Origin: DATHWB01 sp035544575
Lineage (GTDB): Bacteria; Actinomycetota; Acidimicrobiia; Spongiisociales; ZC4RG35
Assembly (NCBI GenBank): GCA_035544575.1
Contig: DATKEC010000083.1
Span: forward strand, 52,023 to 116,022
Length of the DNA: 64,000 nucleotides
Direction: 5' to 3'
The position numbers and the translations under genes were made by a program. This document shows, in pieces, positions 36,488-44,732 of the stretch. The notes under the pieces were generated by a model. That model was not told the origin of the DNA. It searched no databases and saw nothing but the letters and a program-made list of their open reading frames with translations. The first letter of the stretch is position 1; every line of letters begins with the position of its first letter.

Positions 36488-36529
36488 CGGCGGCAGGTTA
36501 GAAGCGGTCGACAGTTGTGGGGCCGACCG

Positions 36530-36931
36530 TCAGGTTCCGCTCAAGGACCCCCGAACCGGCAGGATCGGTCGGGCCGCATCGGGGTCGTCCACGGCGATCG
36601 CGATCTCGAGACCGTCGGAGTGGGCACCAAGCACGAAGATCGCCTCGATGTTGATGCAGGCCTCGGCCAGGGCGCGGGTAACCGCGGCGAGTTCCCCCGG
36701 TTGGTTGACCAGAAGTGCGGAGAGCACCGTCCTCTCCTCGTAGGCGAGCCCTGCTTCGTCGAGAACACGCCCGCATGCATCGGGCTGGTCCGCGATCAGA
36801 CGCACCACCCCCTCGCCGTTGCTGCCCCAGGCGGCGAGGGCGTCGATGTTGACTCCGGCGGCGGCGAGGAGCTCGGTGAGGCGGGCGAGGGATCCAGGTC
36901 GGTTGTCGAGGCGGATCACGAACTCCGTCAT
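36530..36931 (-). CDS. Tandem ACT-domain protein
   Basis: A 133-residue protein made of two ACT domains (about 1-65, beginning FVIRLDNRPGSLARLTELLA, and 66-133, beginning ERTVLSALLVNQPGELAAVT). ACT pairs bind amino acids and act as regulatory or metabolic sensors. No catalytic domain is attached. Start ATG at 36931. Confidence 0.82.
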   Translation of the reverse strand: MTEFVIRLDNRPGSLARLTELLAAAGVNIDALAAWGSNGEGVVRLIADQPDACGRVLDEAGLAYEERTVLSALLVNQPGELAAVTRALAEACINIEAIFVLGAHSDGLEIAIAVDDPDAARPILPVRGSLSGT

Positions 36932-36961
36932 GGCTTCAAACCTAGTCCTCGGGGTAGTCAG

Positions 36962-37783
36962 GTGTTCCTCGGTACGATCTTTCCCTTGGCACTCGCGCGC
37001 TTCCGACGTTCGATCGAAGACTTGGATCGATCTCAACAGGTCGTTCTCGGGCTGCTCGCCATCGCGGTGATGGCGGTTGCCGGGGTGGCGGTGGTCCTTG
37101 CCGCCTCGGGCGGTTCTGGCCGGGAACCCGCCGCGGGAGATGCCACCGTCACGACCGCCATCTCGACGTCCACGTCGTCCTCGACGTCGACGACCGCGGG
37201 GTCGGAGACCACGACCACCGAGACCACGACCACCGAGACGACCACGACGACGACCGTGCCCGAGACCACGACGATCCCCTCGGAGCCGGCGCCGGTCCTC
37301 AGGGCGGACGGCATCGGCGATCTCGCGTTCGGCGACGACGCCGCTCGGGCATTCGAGGCGCTCGTCAGCTGGTTCGGCGTTCCCGACCACGACACGGGAT
37401 GGGTCGACCAGTCCGAGAATTACGGGATCTGTCTGGGCGAGACCGTCCGCTTCGTTCGGTGGGGCAGTCTGCAGACGTTCTTCTCGGACGGCCCGACAGA
37501 CTGGGCCCCCGGCGGTCAACGGCACTTCGCTTCGTACACCCAGGCTGTCTACTTCGACGGCGACGAGATCGAGCTGGTCACCGCCGACGGCCTGGCGCTC
37601 GGCAGCCCGGTCGGCGACATCCGCGCTCTGTACGGCGACGAGGCCGTCTACGACGACGAGATCTACGGTCCGGTCTTCGTCGTGGATCTGCCGGGACCTG
37701 CCCAACAATGGGGGCCGGTCACCGGTCTCGATCCCGACGACACCATCGAGGCGATCACTGGCTCCTACGCCTGCGGCGAATGA
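36962..37783 (+). CDS. Membrane-anchored protein with Thr-rich linker
   Basis: A 273-residue protein starting at GTG 36962 (an alternative TTG lies at 36986). One membrane helix (about 27-50, LGLLAIAVMAVAGVAVVL) is followed by a Ser/Thr/Glu-rich linker (about 60-105) and a globular domain (VLRADGIGDLAFGDDA... to the end). The domain has repeated GxxG blocks and a closing SYACGE; I do not recognise the family. It is divergent from the ACT protein by 30 bases. Confidence 0.7.
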   Translation: MFLGTIFPLALARFRRSIEDLDRSQQVVLGLLAIAVMAVAGVAVVLAASGGSGREPAAGDATVTTAISTSTSSSTSTTAGSETTTTETTTTETTTTTTVPETTTIPSEPAPVLRADGIGDLAFGDDAARAFEALVSWFGVPDHDTGWVDQSENYGICLGETVRFVRWGSLQTFFSDGPTDWAPGGQRHFASYTQAVYFDGDEIELVTADGLALGSPVGDIRALYGDEAVYDDEIYGPVFVVDLPGPAQQWGPVTGLDPDDTIEAITGSYACGE

Positions 37784-37787
37784 CCGG

Positions 37788-38534
37788 TCAGATCGTCTCG
37801 AGCTGGAGGGAGAAGCGTCGGGCGGCGGCCTGCACCCGCTCGGCGATGCGGTCGGCCTCGCCGACCTGGGGGAACCGATAGGACGGCCCGTGAGCTGAGA
37901 TGGCGCCGGTGATCCTCCCTGCCCGGTCCCGCACGGGGGCGGCGACCGAGTTGATCCCTTCGGCGAACTCCTCGTGGATCCAGCAGTGGCCGTCGTCTCG
38001 AATCACGGCCAGGCGTTTGATGATCAGCTCGGGATCGGTCACGGTGAACCGGGTGTAGGCCTGGAGCGGTCGCGACAGGTATTGGTTGAGCAGATCGGAG
38101 GGCCATTCGGACATGATGACCAGGCTGGCGGGTCCGACGTGCATCGGCAGACTGAGGCCGGTGTAGTCCCTGACTTGGACGGGATTGGGGCTCTCCACCT
38201 GAGCGACGTAGACGGCACTGAATCCCTCAGGGATCGTCAACCCGCAGGCTTCGCCCAGGATCGACGAGAGGTGATCGAGATGCGGACGGACGGCGGTCGC
38301 CATCGCGATGCTGGAATCCACCGATCCAGCCAGCTCCTGCAGTCCGACACCCACCCGGTAGCCACCGTCATCGGTTCGTTCGACCGCGCCGACACCTTCC
38401 AGGGTGGCGAGGAGTCTGGCGACGGTCGACTTCGGCAGGTCCACCGTGCCGGCGACTTCGGAGACGCCCGCCGGGCCCACCGCGAGTGCGCGGAGGACCT
38501 GGAATGCCCGCTCGATGCTCTGGACAGTCGCCAT
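37788..38534 (-). CDS. IclR-family transcription regulator
   Basis: A 248-residue regulator. The winged helix (about 3-60) reads SIERAFQVLRALAVGPAGVS and LPKSTVARLLATLEGVGAVE; the effector domain (about 75-245) has HLDHLSSILGEACGLTIPEG, YTGLSLPMHVGPASLVI and AVIRDDGHCWIHEEFAEGIN. It is the last gene of the corrinoid operon (its ATG overlaps the mttB-like stop by one base, TGATG), so it may autoregulate it in response to a methylated amine or its product. Confidence 0.92.
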   Translation of the reverse strand: MATVQSIERAFQVLRALAVGPAGVSEVAGTVDLPKSTVARLLATLEGVGAVERTDDGGYRVGVGLQELAGSVDSSIAMATAVRPHLDHLSSILGEACGLTIPEGFSAVYVAQVESPNPVQVRDYTGLSLPMHVGPASLVIMSEWPSDLLNQYLSRPLQAYTRFTVTDPELIIKRLAVIRDDGHCWIHEEFAEGINSVAAPVRDRAGRITGAISAHGPSYRFPQVGEADRIAERVQAAARRFSLQLETI

Positions 38535-40066
38535 CAGTACTCCGAGGTCGGAAGCTCCTTCTTTCGGCGCTGTACGTACGCGGCCAGCTCGTCGGAGATC
38601 GCGTCGTCGAGGGCGGGGGGTTCGTAGTCCGACAGCATCGTGCGCCACTTCGTCGCTGCCCGGGTGTTTGCGTCCTGGGAACCTTCCTCGGCCCACTGTT
38701 CGTAGCTGTTGGCGTCGGCGATCGAGCTCTTCCAGAACGCGTTCTCGAAGTTCTCGAGCGTGTGCTGGGTGCCCAGGTAGTGCACGCCGGGCTCGTTCTC
38801 CCGGAATGCAGACATCCCTTGTCCGTTCTCGGAGAGGTCGAGCCCGTCGGCGATCTTGCGGTAGGCACCGAGCTGGTCTGCGTCGAGGACGAACTTCTCA
38901 TATCCCATCGTCAGCCCGCCTTCGAGCCATCCGGCAGCATGGAGGACGAAGTTCGTTCCGGCAAGCATCGTCGGTTGCATAACCGCCGAAGACTCGTAGG
39001 CGGCCTGGGCGTCTGCGACTTTCGACGCGCACAGATGGCCGCCGGTCCTGAATGGCACCCGGAGGCGACGGGCCAGCGCCGCCACCGTGTACATCACGAG
39101 CGCGGTCTCGGGCGTGCCGAAGGTGGGCGCCCCCGATTGCATGTCGATCGTCGAGACGAATGCCCCCAGCACCGCCGGCGCTCCAGGGTTGACCAGCTGG
39201 GAGAACGCGATGCCGACCATTGCCTCCGCGAGCACCTGGGTGCACACCGCGGCAGGCGTCACCGGAGCCATGGCCCCGGCGAGGATGAACGGTGTGAAGA
39301 TCGATGACTGGTTGTGGCGGGCGTAGACCTCGGCTGCTCCGAGCATCGTCCCGTCCCACGTCAGCGGGGAAGAGGCGTTGATGAGCGAGGTGATCACCGT
39401 TCTGCCGGCGAGGTCGCCGCCGAAGGCGATGCGGGCCATTTCGACGGAGTCCTCCGCCCGCGTGGCGGCGGTGACCGAGCCCATGAACGGTTTGTCCGAG
39501 TAGCGGATGTGCGCGTCCACCATGTCGAGGTGGCGAGTCGTGACGGGTTCGTCGACGGGCTCGCACACCGTGCCGCCCGAGTGATGCAGCGACGGGCTCG
39601 AATAGGTGAGCTTCACGAAGTTGCGGAAGTCTTCGATCGTTGCGTATCGGCGTCCGCCTTCCAGGTCCCGCACGAAGGGCGAGCCATAGGCCGGAGCGAA
39701 CACGGTGGCCGCACCACCGATCTCCACCGAGCGCTGCGGGTTGCGGGCGTGCTGGGTGTAGGACGGCGGCGTGGTGGCAGTGATCGTCGATCTCACCAAA
39801 CCGGCCGGGAACCTCACTCGGGTGCCTTCGACGGTGGCGCCGGCGGCTGCGAAAAGCCGAAGGGCTCCGGGATGGTCGGTGATCTCCACACCGATTTCTT
39901 CGAGAATGGTGTCGGCGTTGCGCTCGATGAGGGCCAGGCCCTCCTCGCTGAGGATCTCGAACGGCGCCAGGGTCCGGGTGAGAAAGGCAACGTCCGGTGT
40001 CATCCGCGAGGCCCTCGCCGCCTGACGCGCCGCCCGGCCGCCGCTGCGCTCCCTGCGTTCGCTCAT
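38534..40066 (-). CDS. MttB-family corrinoid methyltransferase without pyrrolysine
   Basis: A 510-residue protein of the trimethylamine-methyltransferase superfamily. Family blocks are LIERNADTILEEIGVEITDHPGA, TSLINASSPLTWDGTM, FTPFILAGAMAPVTPA, NPGAPAVLGAF, MQSGAPTFGTPE and FVLHAAGWLEGGL. True MttB has an in-frame TAG for pyrrolysine; here the reading frame is uninterrupted, as in glycine betaine (MtgB), proline betaine and carnitine demethylases. It likely moves a methyl group from a quaternary amine to the corrinoid protein at 43820-44518. AGAAGGAGA lies before the ATG at 40066, which overlaps the activator stop. Confidence 0.9.
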   Translation of the reverse strand: MSERRERSGGRAARQAARASRMTPDVAFLTRTLAPFEILSEEGLALIERNADTILEEIGVEITDHPGALRLFAAAGATVEGTRVRFPAGLVRSTITATTPPSYTQHARNPQRSVEIGGAATVFAPAYGSPFVRDLEGGRRYATIEDFRNFVKLTYSSPSLHHSGGTVCEPVDEPVTTRHLDMVDAHIRYSDKPFMGSVTAATRAEDSVEMARIAFGGDLAGRTVITSLINASSPLTWDGTMLGAAEVYARHNQSSIFTPFILAGAMAPVTPAAVCTQVLAEAMVGIAFSQLVNPGAPAVLGAFVSTIDMQSGAPTFGTPETALVMYTVAALARRLRVPFRTGGHLCASKVADAQAAYESSAVMQPTMLAGTNFVLHAAGWLEGGLTMGYEKFVLDADQLGAYRKIADGLDLSENGQGMSAFRENEPGVHYLGTQHTLENFENAFWKSSIADANSYEQWAEEGSQDANTRAATKWRTMLSDYEPPALDDAISDELAAYVQRRKKELPTSEY

Positions 40067-42033
40067 GGCTGTCTCCTTCTTCGGCTTCGGTTCGGTCGCG
40101 ACACGGACTCGACGGCGACAGGAGCCTGCATGACGCCAACGAGGTGCGGCGTGAGCGCGGTGTCGTGCGGGATTGCCATCGCCGCCACGAATGCGTCCTG
40201 GAACCCCGCCACCGTGGCGGTCTCGATCTTCTCGATCTGGCGTGTGACGTCTTCGATCTCGGATCTCGCACGCTCCGACAGCAGCGCGATCATCGCCCCC
40301 ATGCCGGCTGCGTTGCCGGCATGGTGGACGTTGGCGAGATCGCAGTCGGGGATCATCCCCAGCGCCATCGCGTATGCCGGATCGATGTGTGCTCCGAAGG
40401 CCCCGGCCAAGCGGACGTCGTCGACGCCGCTGATTCCGAGGTGATCCATCAGCAGCTCGATGCCGGCCCGCAGCGCCGCCTTGGCGAGTTGGATCGCCCT
40501 GACGTCGTTCTGGGTGACGAACAGCTCCGGCTCGTCCCACATCCGGTACATGGCGGTCCTGGCGTCTGCCACGATGCGGGGATGGTCCAGGTCGGTGCGG
40601 ATCACCCCTTTCTTGTCGATCACACCGGCGAGGTGCAGCTCGACGATGGCTTCGATGATGCCCGAGCCGCAGATGCCAGTCACGCCGGCGAGGTCGATCT
40701 CGGCGGCCACGCCCGGGTCCGAGGACCACCCGTCGACCCCGATCACCGAGATCGTGGGTTCCAGGGTGTCCCGATCGATGCGGATGCGTTCGATGGCTCC
40801 CGGAGCAGCCCGCTGGCCCGCCGAGATGGCAGCACCTTCGAAGGCCGGCCCGGTCGGTGACGAGGCCGCCACGAGTCGGTCGGTGTTGCCCAGCACGATC
40901 TCTGCATTCGTCCCGACGTCGACGAGAAGCTGGATCTTGTCGGACCGGTGGGGTGCTTCGGACAGCACGCAGCCTGCGGTGTCCGCGCCCACGTGGCCGG
41001 CGATGCACGGCAGCCCGTACACCCGGGCCCCCGCGTTGGCGGTGATCTCGAGCCAGGAGGCGCGTACCGTCAACGCGCCGGTCGTCACCAGGGCGAAAGG
41101 AGCGGTGCCCAGCTCACGCGGATCGAAGCCAAACAGCAGATGGTGCATGATCGGGTTTCCCACGACCGTGAGTTCGAGGACATCGGTCCTCTCCACTCCC
41201 GCCTCGACGCACAACTCGCCGAGCATCTGGTCGACGGCAGACCGCACGATCCCGGTGAGGATGGCCGCGCCGTCGGGGTTCATCATCACGTAGGACACCC
41301 GGCTCATCAGATCCTCGCCGTACCCAATCTGGGGATTCATACGGCCGACGGAGGCGAGGATGGTGCCGGTGGCGAGGTCACAGAGGTGACCGGCGATCGT
41401 CGTCGACCCGATATCGAACGCTGCCCCGAGGATGCGATCTTCGAATCCGGGCCAGATCGCCACGACGTCCGAGGACTGTCGGACGGCGACCGTTGCCGCC
41501 CACTTTCCCACCCGAAGGGTTCGCTGCAGACCCATGAGCACGTGGTCGTCCACGCCGAGACCGGTGAACCCCCAGTCCCGCTCGATTGCGGCGAGGAGGC
41601 GTTCGGCATCGCCCGTCGGGCTCTCGAGGTCCGGAGGTTCGACTTCGACGTAGTGGAGAGTCGTGATCGGATCAACGGGGAGCGAGGCCACCTCGGTCCG
41701 CTTCCGGACGACCTGGCGATGTATCTGGCTCTCCGGGGGGATGTCGATCACGACGTCGTCGAGGATGTGGGCCGCACAGCCGAGGCGATGCTGGATTCCG
41801 AGCGGTCGCTTGCCCCGGTATTGGGTCTCGGTCGATCCGGGCGGGCTCAACTGACGATCGGCGACGGGGATTCCCGGCGTCGAGCCGACACGGATCTGGC
41901 AACGACCGCAGATGCCACGACCGCTGCAGATCGAATCGAGGTCCACTCCGAGCCGGCGGGCGGCGTCGAGCACGGTGGTCCCCTCGTCCACGTACGCCCG
42001 GCGGCCGGCGGGGAGGAAGACCACTTCGGGCAT
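40063..42033 (-). CDS. Corrinoid activation protein: ferredoxin plus DUF4445 ASKHA ATPase
   Basis: A 656-residue protein. The N-terminal [2Fe-2S] ferredoxin has Cys36, Cys42, Cys45 and Cys86 (CSGRGICGRC, then GCAAH). The remainder is the DUF4445 actin-fold ATPase: AAFDIGSTTIAGHLCDL, MNPQIGYGEDLMSRVSY, VGNPIMHHLLFG, LLVDVGTNAEIVLG, GICGSGIIEAI and RLAGAFGAHIDPAYA. Proteins of this class (RACo/RamA-like activators) reduce inactive Co(II)-corrinoid back to Co(I), using ATP. It overlaps both neighbours by 1-4 bases. Confidence 0.92.
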   Translation of the reverse strand: MPEVVFLPAGRRAYVDEGTTVLDAARRLGVDLDSICSGRGICGRCQIRVGSTPGIPVADRQLSPPGSTETQYRGKRPLGIQHRLGCAAHILDDVVIDIPPESQIHRQVVRKRTEVASLPVDPITTLHYVEVEPPDLESPTGDAERLLAAIERDWGFTGLGVDDHVLMGLQRTLRVGKWAATVAVRQSSDVVAIWPGFEDRILGAAFDIGSTTIAGHLCDLATGTILASVGRMNPQIGYGEDLMSRVSYVMMNPDGAAILTGIVRSAVDQMLGELCVEAGVERTDVLELTVVGNPIMHHLLFGFDPRELGTAPFALVTTGALTVRASWLEITANAGARVYGLPCIAGHVGADTAGCVLSEAPHRSDKIQLLVDVGTNAEIVLGNTDRLVAASSPTGPAFEGAAISAGQRAAPGAIERIRIDRDTLEPTISVIGVDGWSSDPGVAAEIDLAGVTGICGSGIIEAIVELHLAGVIDKKGVIRTDLDHPRIVADARTAMYRMWDEPELFVTQNDVRAIQLAKAALRAGIELLMDHLGISGVDDVRLAGAFGAHIDPAYAMALGMIPDCDLANVHHAGNAAGMGAMIALLSERARSEIEDVTRQIEKIETATVAGFQDAFVAAMAIPHDTALTPHLVGVMQAPVAVESVSRPNRSRRRRQP

Positions 42034-42938
42034 CAGTTCTCCGGTCTCGCCCGACGTCGGACACGCTGACGGGCGGCGTCGTCTCCCTCGGCGGGGGCGA
42101 CCCGATGCTTGCGGATCCACGTGGCGCAGTCGGGATCGTTGCCGGCGAGCACGTCGGCAGCGAGAATCGCCGTCCTCACCTCGGCCTCGAGAGGGTTCGT
42201 GATCGCCGACGTCATGCCGCTGGCGATCGCCATCGTCAGGAAAGCCGAGTTGATCCCCGGCCGATTGGGGAGGCCGAAGCTGATGTTGGACGCCCCGCAG
42301 GTGGTGTTCACACCGAGCTCCTCGCGGAGCCTGCGGACGAGCGCAAAGACCTGGCGGCCGGCGTAACGCATGGCCCCGATCGGCATGACGAGGGGATCCA
42401 CCACGATGTCCTCGCGGCCGATGCCGTGGTCGGCGGCGCGCGCGACGATCTTGCGGGCCACATCGAAACGCACGTCGGGATCCTCGGAGATCCCCGTCTC
42501 GTCGTTGGTGATGGCAACGACGGCAGCTCCGTGCCGGGCCACCAGCGGGAGCACCCGCTCCATCTGCTCGTCCTCGCCTGTTACCGAGTTGACGAGCGCC
42601 TTGCCCTGGTAGACGGCCAGGCCCGCCTCGAGGGCATCGACGATGGACGAGTCGATGGAGAGCGGGACGTCGACGAGGGACTGCACGAGCTTGATCGTGG
42701 CTGCAAGGATCGCGGGCTCGTCCGCCAGGGGGATCCCGGCGTTGACATCGAGGATTGCCGCCCCCGCGGCCACTTGGGCGAGGGCGTCGGCCTCGACCCG
42801 GCGGAAGTCGCCTGCCTTCATCTCCTCGGCGAGCAGCTTGCGGCCGGTCGGGTTGATGCGTTCGCCGATGATGGCGAAGGGGCGATCGAATCCGATCACG
42901 ACCTCGCGGGTCGCCGAGCTGATGACGGTGTGGGTCAT
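42033..42938 (-). CDS. Pterin-binding methyl-THF:corrinoid methyltransferase (MtgA/AcsE-like)
   Basis: A 301-residue TIM barrel of the pterin-binding family. Hallmarks are FAIIGERINPTGRKLLAEEM, ILDVNAGIPLADE, PLSIDSSIVDALEAGL, ALVNSVTGEDE, VVDPLVMPIGA and CGASNISFGLPNRPGINSAF. It would exchange a methyl group between the corrinoid protein and THF, in either direction. It also matches the pterin-domain part of methionine synthase. Overlaps the activator stop by one base and the preceding gene by 4 bases. Confidence 0.92.
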   Translation of the reverse strand: MTHTVISSATREVVIGFDRPFAIIGERINPTGRKLLAEEMKAGDFRRVEADALAQVAAGAAILDVNAGIPLADEPAILAATIKLVQSLVDVPLSIDSSIVDALEAGLAVYQGKALVNSVTGEDEQMERVLPLVARHGAAVVAITNDETGISEDPDVRFDVARKIVARAADHGIGREDIVVDPLVMPIGAMRYAGRQVFALVRRLREELGVNTTCGASNISFGLPNRPGINSAFLTMAIASGMTSAITNPLEAEVRTAILAADVLAGNDPDCATWIRKHRVAPAEGDDAARQRVRRRARPEN

Positions 42939-43240
42939 GGATCCTCCTCGATGCCCGAGCCGGCGACGAGTCGCTCGAGCCGGGGTCTGTCATATGCCTG
43001 CTCCAGACGGTCTGCCTCCTCGCGGGCGGCGGCATCGAGATCGTCGCCGCAGTCACGGCTCATCCGTGTCCATTGCTCGAGGTATTCGTCGGTCCCGATC
43101 ATTCCCGCGTGCATCGCCGCCCGATCGATCGCCGTCTGGAATCGCGCCGACAGTTCGATGCGGACCTTGTCGCGCCCCCGGGACGCCACCACCTGGGCGG
43201 GGATGTCACGCCATCCGATCACGGTGAGCCGGGCGGTCAT
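42935..43240 (-). CDS. 'Virulence factor'-domain (PF13769-like) protein
   Basis: A 101-residue protein with no membrane segment. It begins ARLTVIGWRDIPAQVVASRG, then RIELSARFQTAIDRAAMHAG and YLEQWTRMSRDCGDDL, the pattern of a small conserved family that databases call 'virulence factor' with no experimental basis I know of. The name is misleading: here it sits between the pterin methyltransferase and DUF1638 genes, overlapping both by 4 bases, which points to corrinoid/one-carbon work. Confidence 0.7.
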   Translation of the reverse strand: MTARLTVIGWRDIPAQVVASRGRDKVRIELSARFQTAIDRAAMHAGMIGTDEYLEQWTRMSRDCGDDLDAAAREEADRLEQAYDRPRLERLVAGSGIEEDP

Positions 43241-43818
43241 ACCGCGCTCGCAGACAACGTGATCGTCAGCGGCACCAACCCGGTGTGGACGTGTTCGAAC
43301 GCGAGGCCGAGCCGCTCGGCGGCGGAGCGACCTGCCGCGAGATCGGCGGCGTCGACGCGCTGGGAGAGCAGGACCAGACGGCGGTAGTTGCCGAAGTAGG
43401 TGTCGCGAAGTTCGGGGTGTCGGTCGAGCCCGAGACCTCGCCACACGAGCAGGTCGAAGTTCCGCAGGAGGAAGTCGGTCAGATAGAACGTGCCCGGCTC
43501 CATGGCCTGGATGGCGGCGAAGTCCTGGGATCCGGCGAACAACTCGTAGCAATGGGCGCCAGGCAACCGCTCGACGCCGAGTTCGGCCAGGGCGGCGTCG
43601 AGGCGTCCCCCTGTTCCACAGTCGGCGTACCCCACCAGGATGCGGTCGTGCGGGTGGGCGGCGATCCGGTCGAGTACGGCCGCCGTGATTCGCTCGGGTG
43701 TGTTGTGCAGAGGGGCGGGGAGCGGTTCGATCACGACTTCGACGCCGAGCGCGGCGTAGGCCTGCTTGAGCTCTGGAGCGATGGCCCCGCACGCGATGAC
43801 GCGCAACCGGCCAGACAC
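43237..43818 (-). CDS. DUF1638 protein
   Basis: A 193-residue protein starting at GTG 43818 (SGRLRVIACGAI). Conserved-looking Cys/Gly motifs are ACGAIAPEL, LVGYADCGTGGRLD and GAHCYELFAG, which could hold a metal or cofactor. Two further long ORF codons upstream overlap the corrinoid gene and are not used. DUF1638 proteins are, from memory, neighbours of methylamine or corrinoid methyltransferase genes in several groups. Function unproven. Confidence 0.75.
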   Translation of the reverse strand: MSGRLRVIACGAIAPELKQAYAALGVEVVIEPLPAPLHNTPERITAAVLDRIAAHPHDRILVGYADCGTGGRLDAALAELGVERLPGAHCYELFAGSQDFAAIQAMEPGTFYLTDFLLRNFDLLVWRGLGLDRHPELRDTYFGNYRRLVLLSQRVDAADLAAGRSAAERLGLAFEHVHTGLVPLTITLSASAV

Positions 43819-43819
43819 G

Positions 43820-44518
43820 TCAGTCCTCGCCTGAGGTGAGGCGGCGGGCAAGGACCAGTGCTTCGGCGGTCTCGGCTGCCACCGCGGCATCCCGGCAATA
43901 GGCGTCGGCCCCGATCGCCGCCCCGAACTCCTCGTTCAGCGGAGCGCCGCCGACGAGCACGATGTACTTGTCGCGTATGCCCTTCTCGACGAGGGTGTCG
44001 ATGACCACCTTCATGTAGGGCATCGTCGTGGTGAGCAGCGCCGACAGGCCGAGGATGTCCGGCTTGTGCTCCTCCAGTGCGGCGAGATACTCCTCGACGT
44101 CGGTATTGATGCCGAGGTCGATCACCTCGAAACCCGCACCCTCGAACATCATGCCGACGAGGTTCTTGCCGATGTCGTGGATGTCGCCCTTCACCGTTCC
44201 GATGACGACTTTGCCGAGAGTCTCGGCGCCGGTCTCGACGAGGATGGGACGCAAGAGCGCCATCCCCGCCTTCATGGCGTTGGCGGCGAGCAACACCTCG
44301 GGCACGAACAGGATCCCGTCGCGGAAGTCGATTCCGACGATCCGCATTCCCTCGACCAGCGCCTCATTGAGCACTTGCTGGGCTTCCCAGCCGCGGTCGA
44401 GCAGGAGTTGGGTGCCCTCGGCGATCTCGTCGGCGAGACCGTCGTAGAGATCGTCGTGCATCTGCTCGACGAGTTCGGCATCGTTCAGGGTGGAGAGATC
44501 GAGCTCTTCCTCACTCAT
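43820..44518 (-). CDS. Corrinoid (B12)-binding methyl carrier protein
   Basis: A 232-residue protein. The N-terminal cap (about 10-95) is the helical methionine-synthase type; the Rossmann B12 domain has the DxHxxG motif as GDIHDIGKNLV, with His114 as the predicted lower cobalt ligand. The SALLTTTMPYMKVVI and VLVGGAPLNEEFGAAIGAD blocks complete the base-off B12 fold. It belongs with MttC/MtgC-like carriers and with the cobalamin module of MetH. First gene of the seven-gene operon. Confidence 0.94.
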   Translation of the reverse strand: MSEEELDLSTLNDAELVEQMHDDLYDGLADEIAEGTQLLLDRGWEAQQVLNEALVEGMRIVGIDFRDGILFVPEVLLAANAMKAGMALLRPILVETGAETLGKVVIGTVKGDIHDIGKNLVGMMFEGAGFEVIDLGINTDVEEYLAALEEHKPDILGLSALLTTTMPYMKVVIDTLVEKGIRDKYIVLVGGAPLNEEFGAAIGADAYCRDAAVAAETAEALVLARRLTSGED

Positions 44519-44561
44519 GGCGCCTCGAATTGGACGGGAAATGGGACCGGTGGTGTGATCT

Positions 44562-44578
44562 CACGATGCGGAATCGTG
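44562..44578 (-). promoter_or_regulatory. Inverted repeat just downstream of corrinoid-operon promoter
   Basis: CACGAT-GCGGA-ATCGTG is a perfect 6-base inverted repeat with a 5-base spacer. On the minus strand it lies immediately downstream of the predicted -10, at about the transcription start, a place for a repressor operator (IclR or GntR) or a 5' UTR hairpin. Confidence 0.5.
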
Positions 44579-44587
44579 CGTGCGAGA

Positions 44588-44616
44588 ATCGTACAGGTCC
44601 GCTGGCGTGGTGTCGA
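44588..44616 (-). promoter_or_regulatory. Predicted promoter of the corrinoid operon
   Basis: On the minus strand TCGACA (44616-44611) and TACGAT (44593-44588) are separated by 17 bases, with TG just before the -10 hexamer. This fits a housekeeping promoter about 70 bases upstream of the corrinoid-protein ATG at 44518. Confidence 0.55.
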
Positions 44617-44732
44617 CAAGATCGGCCCAGTGATTCGCTGGTATCCCTAGCGCCCCCTGCAAGTTCCGAGGCGATCCGATGACGATCGGTACCGACCCAC
44701 GATGCGGGTCGACGCCACCTGGTGGGACACAC

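Noticed and set aside
35651..36961. Long N-terminal extension in frame with the Thr-rich membrane protein
   Set aside because: It runs antisense to the DUF3048 and ACT genes and has shadow composition; the gene is taken to start at 36962.
38534..40066. Pyrrolysine-containing trimethylamine methyltransferase
   Set aside because: The reading frame has no internal TAG and is full length, so it is a non-pyrrolysine relative.
44519..44732. Possible cobalamin riboswitch upstream of the corrinoid operon
   Set aside because: Only a weak CACTGG element and one hairpin are visible; the B12-box core and multi-stem junction are absent.
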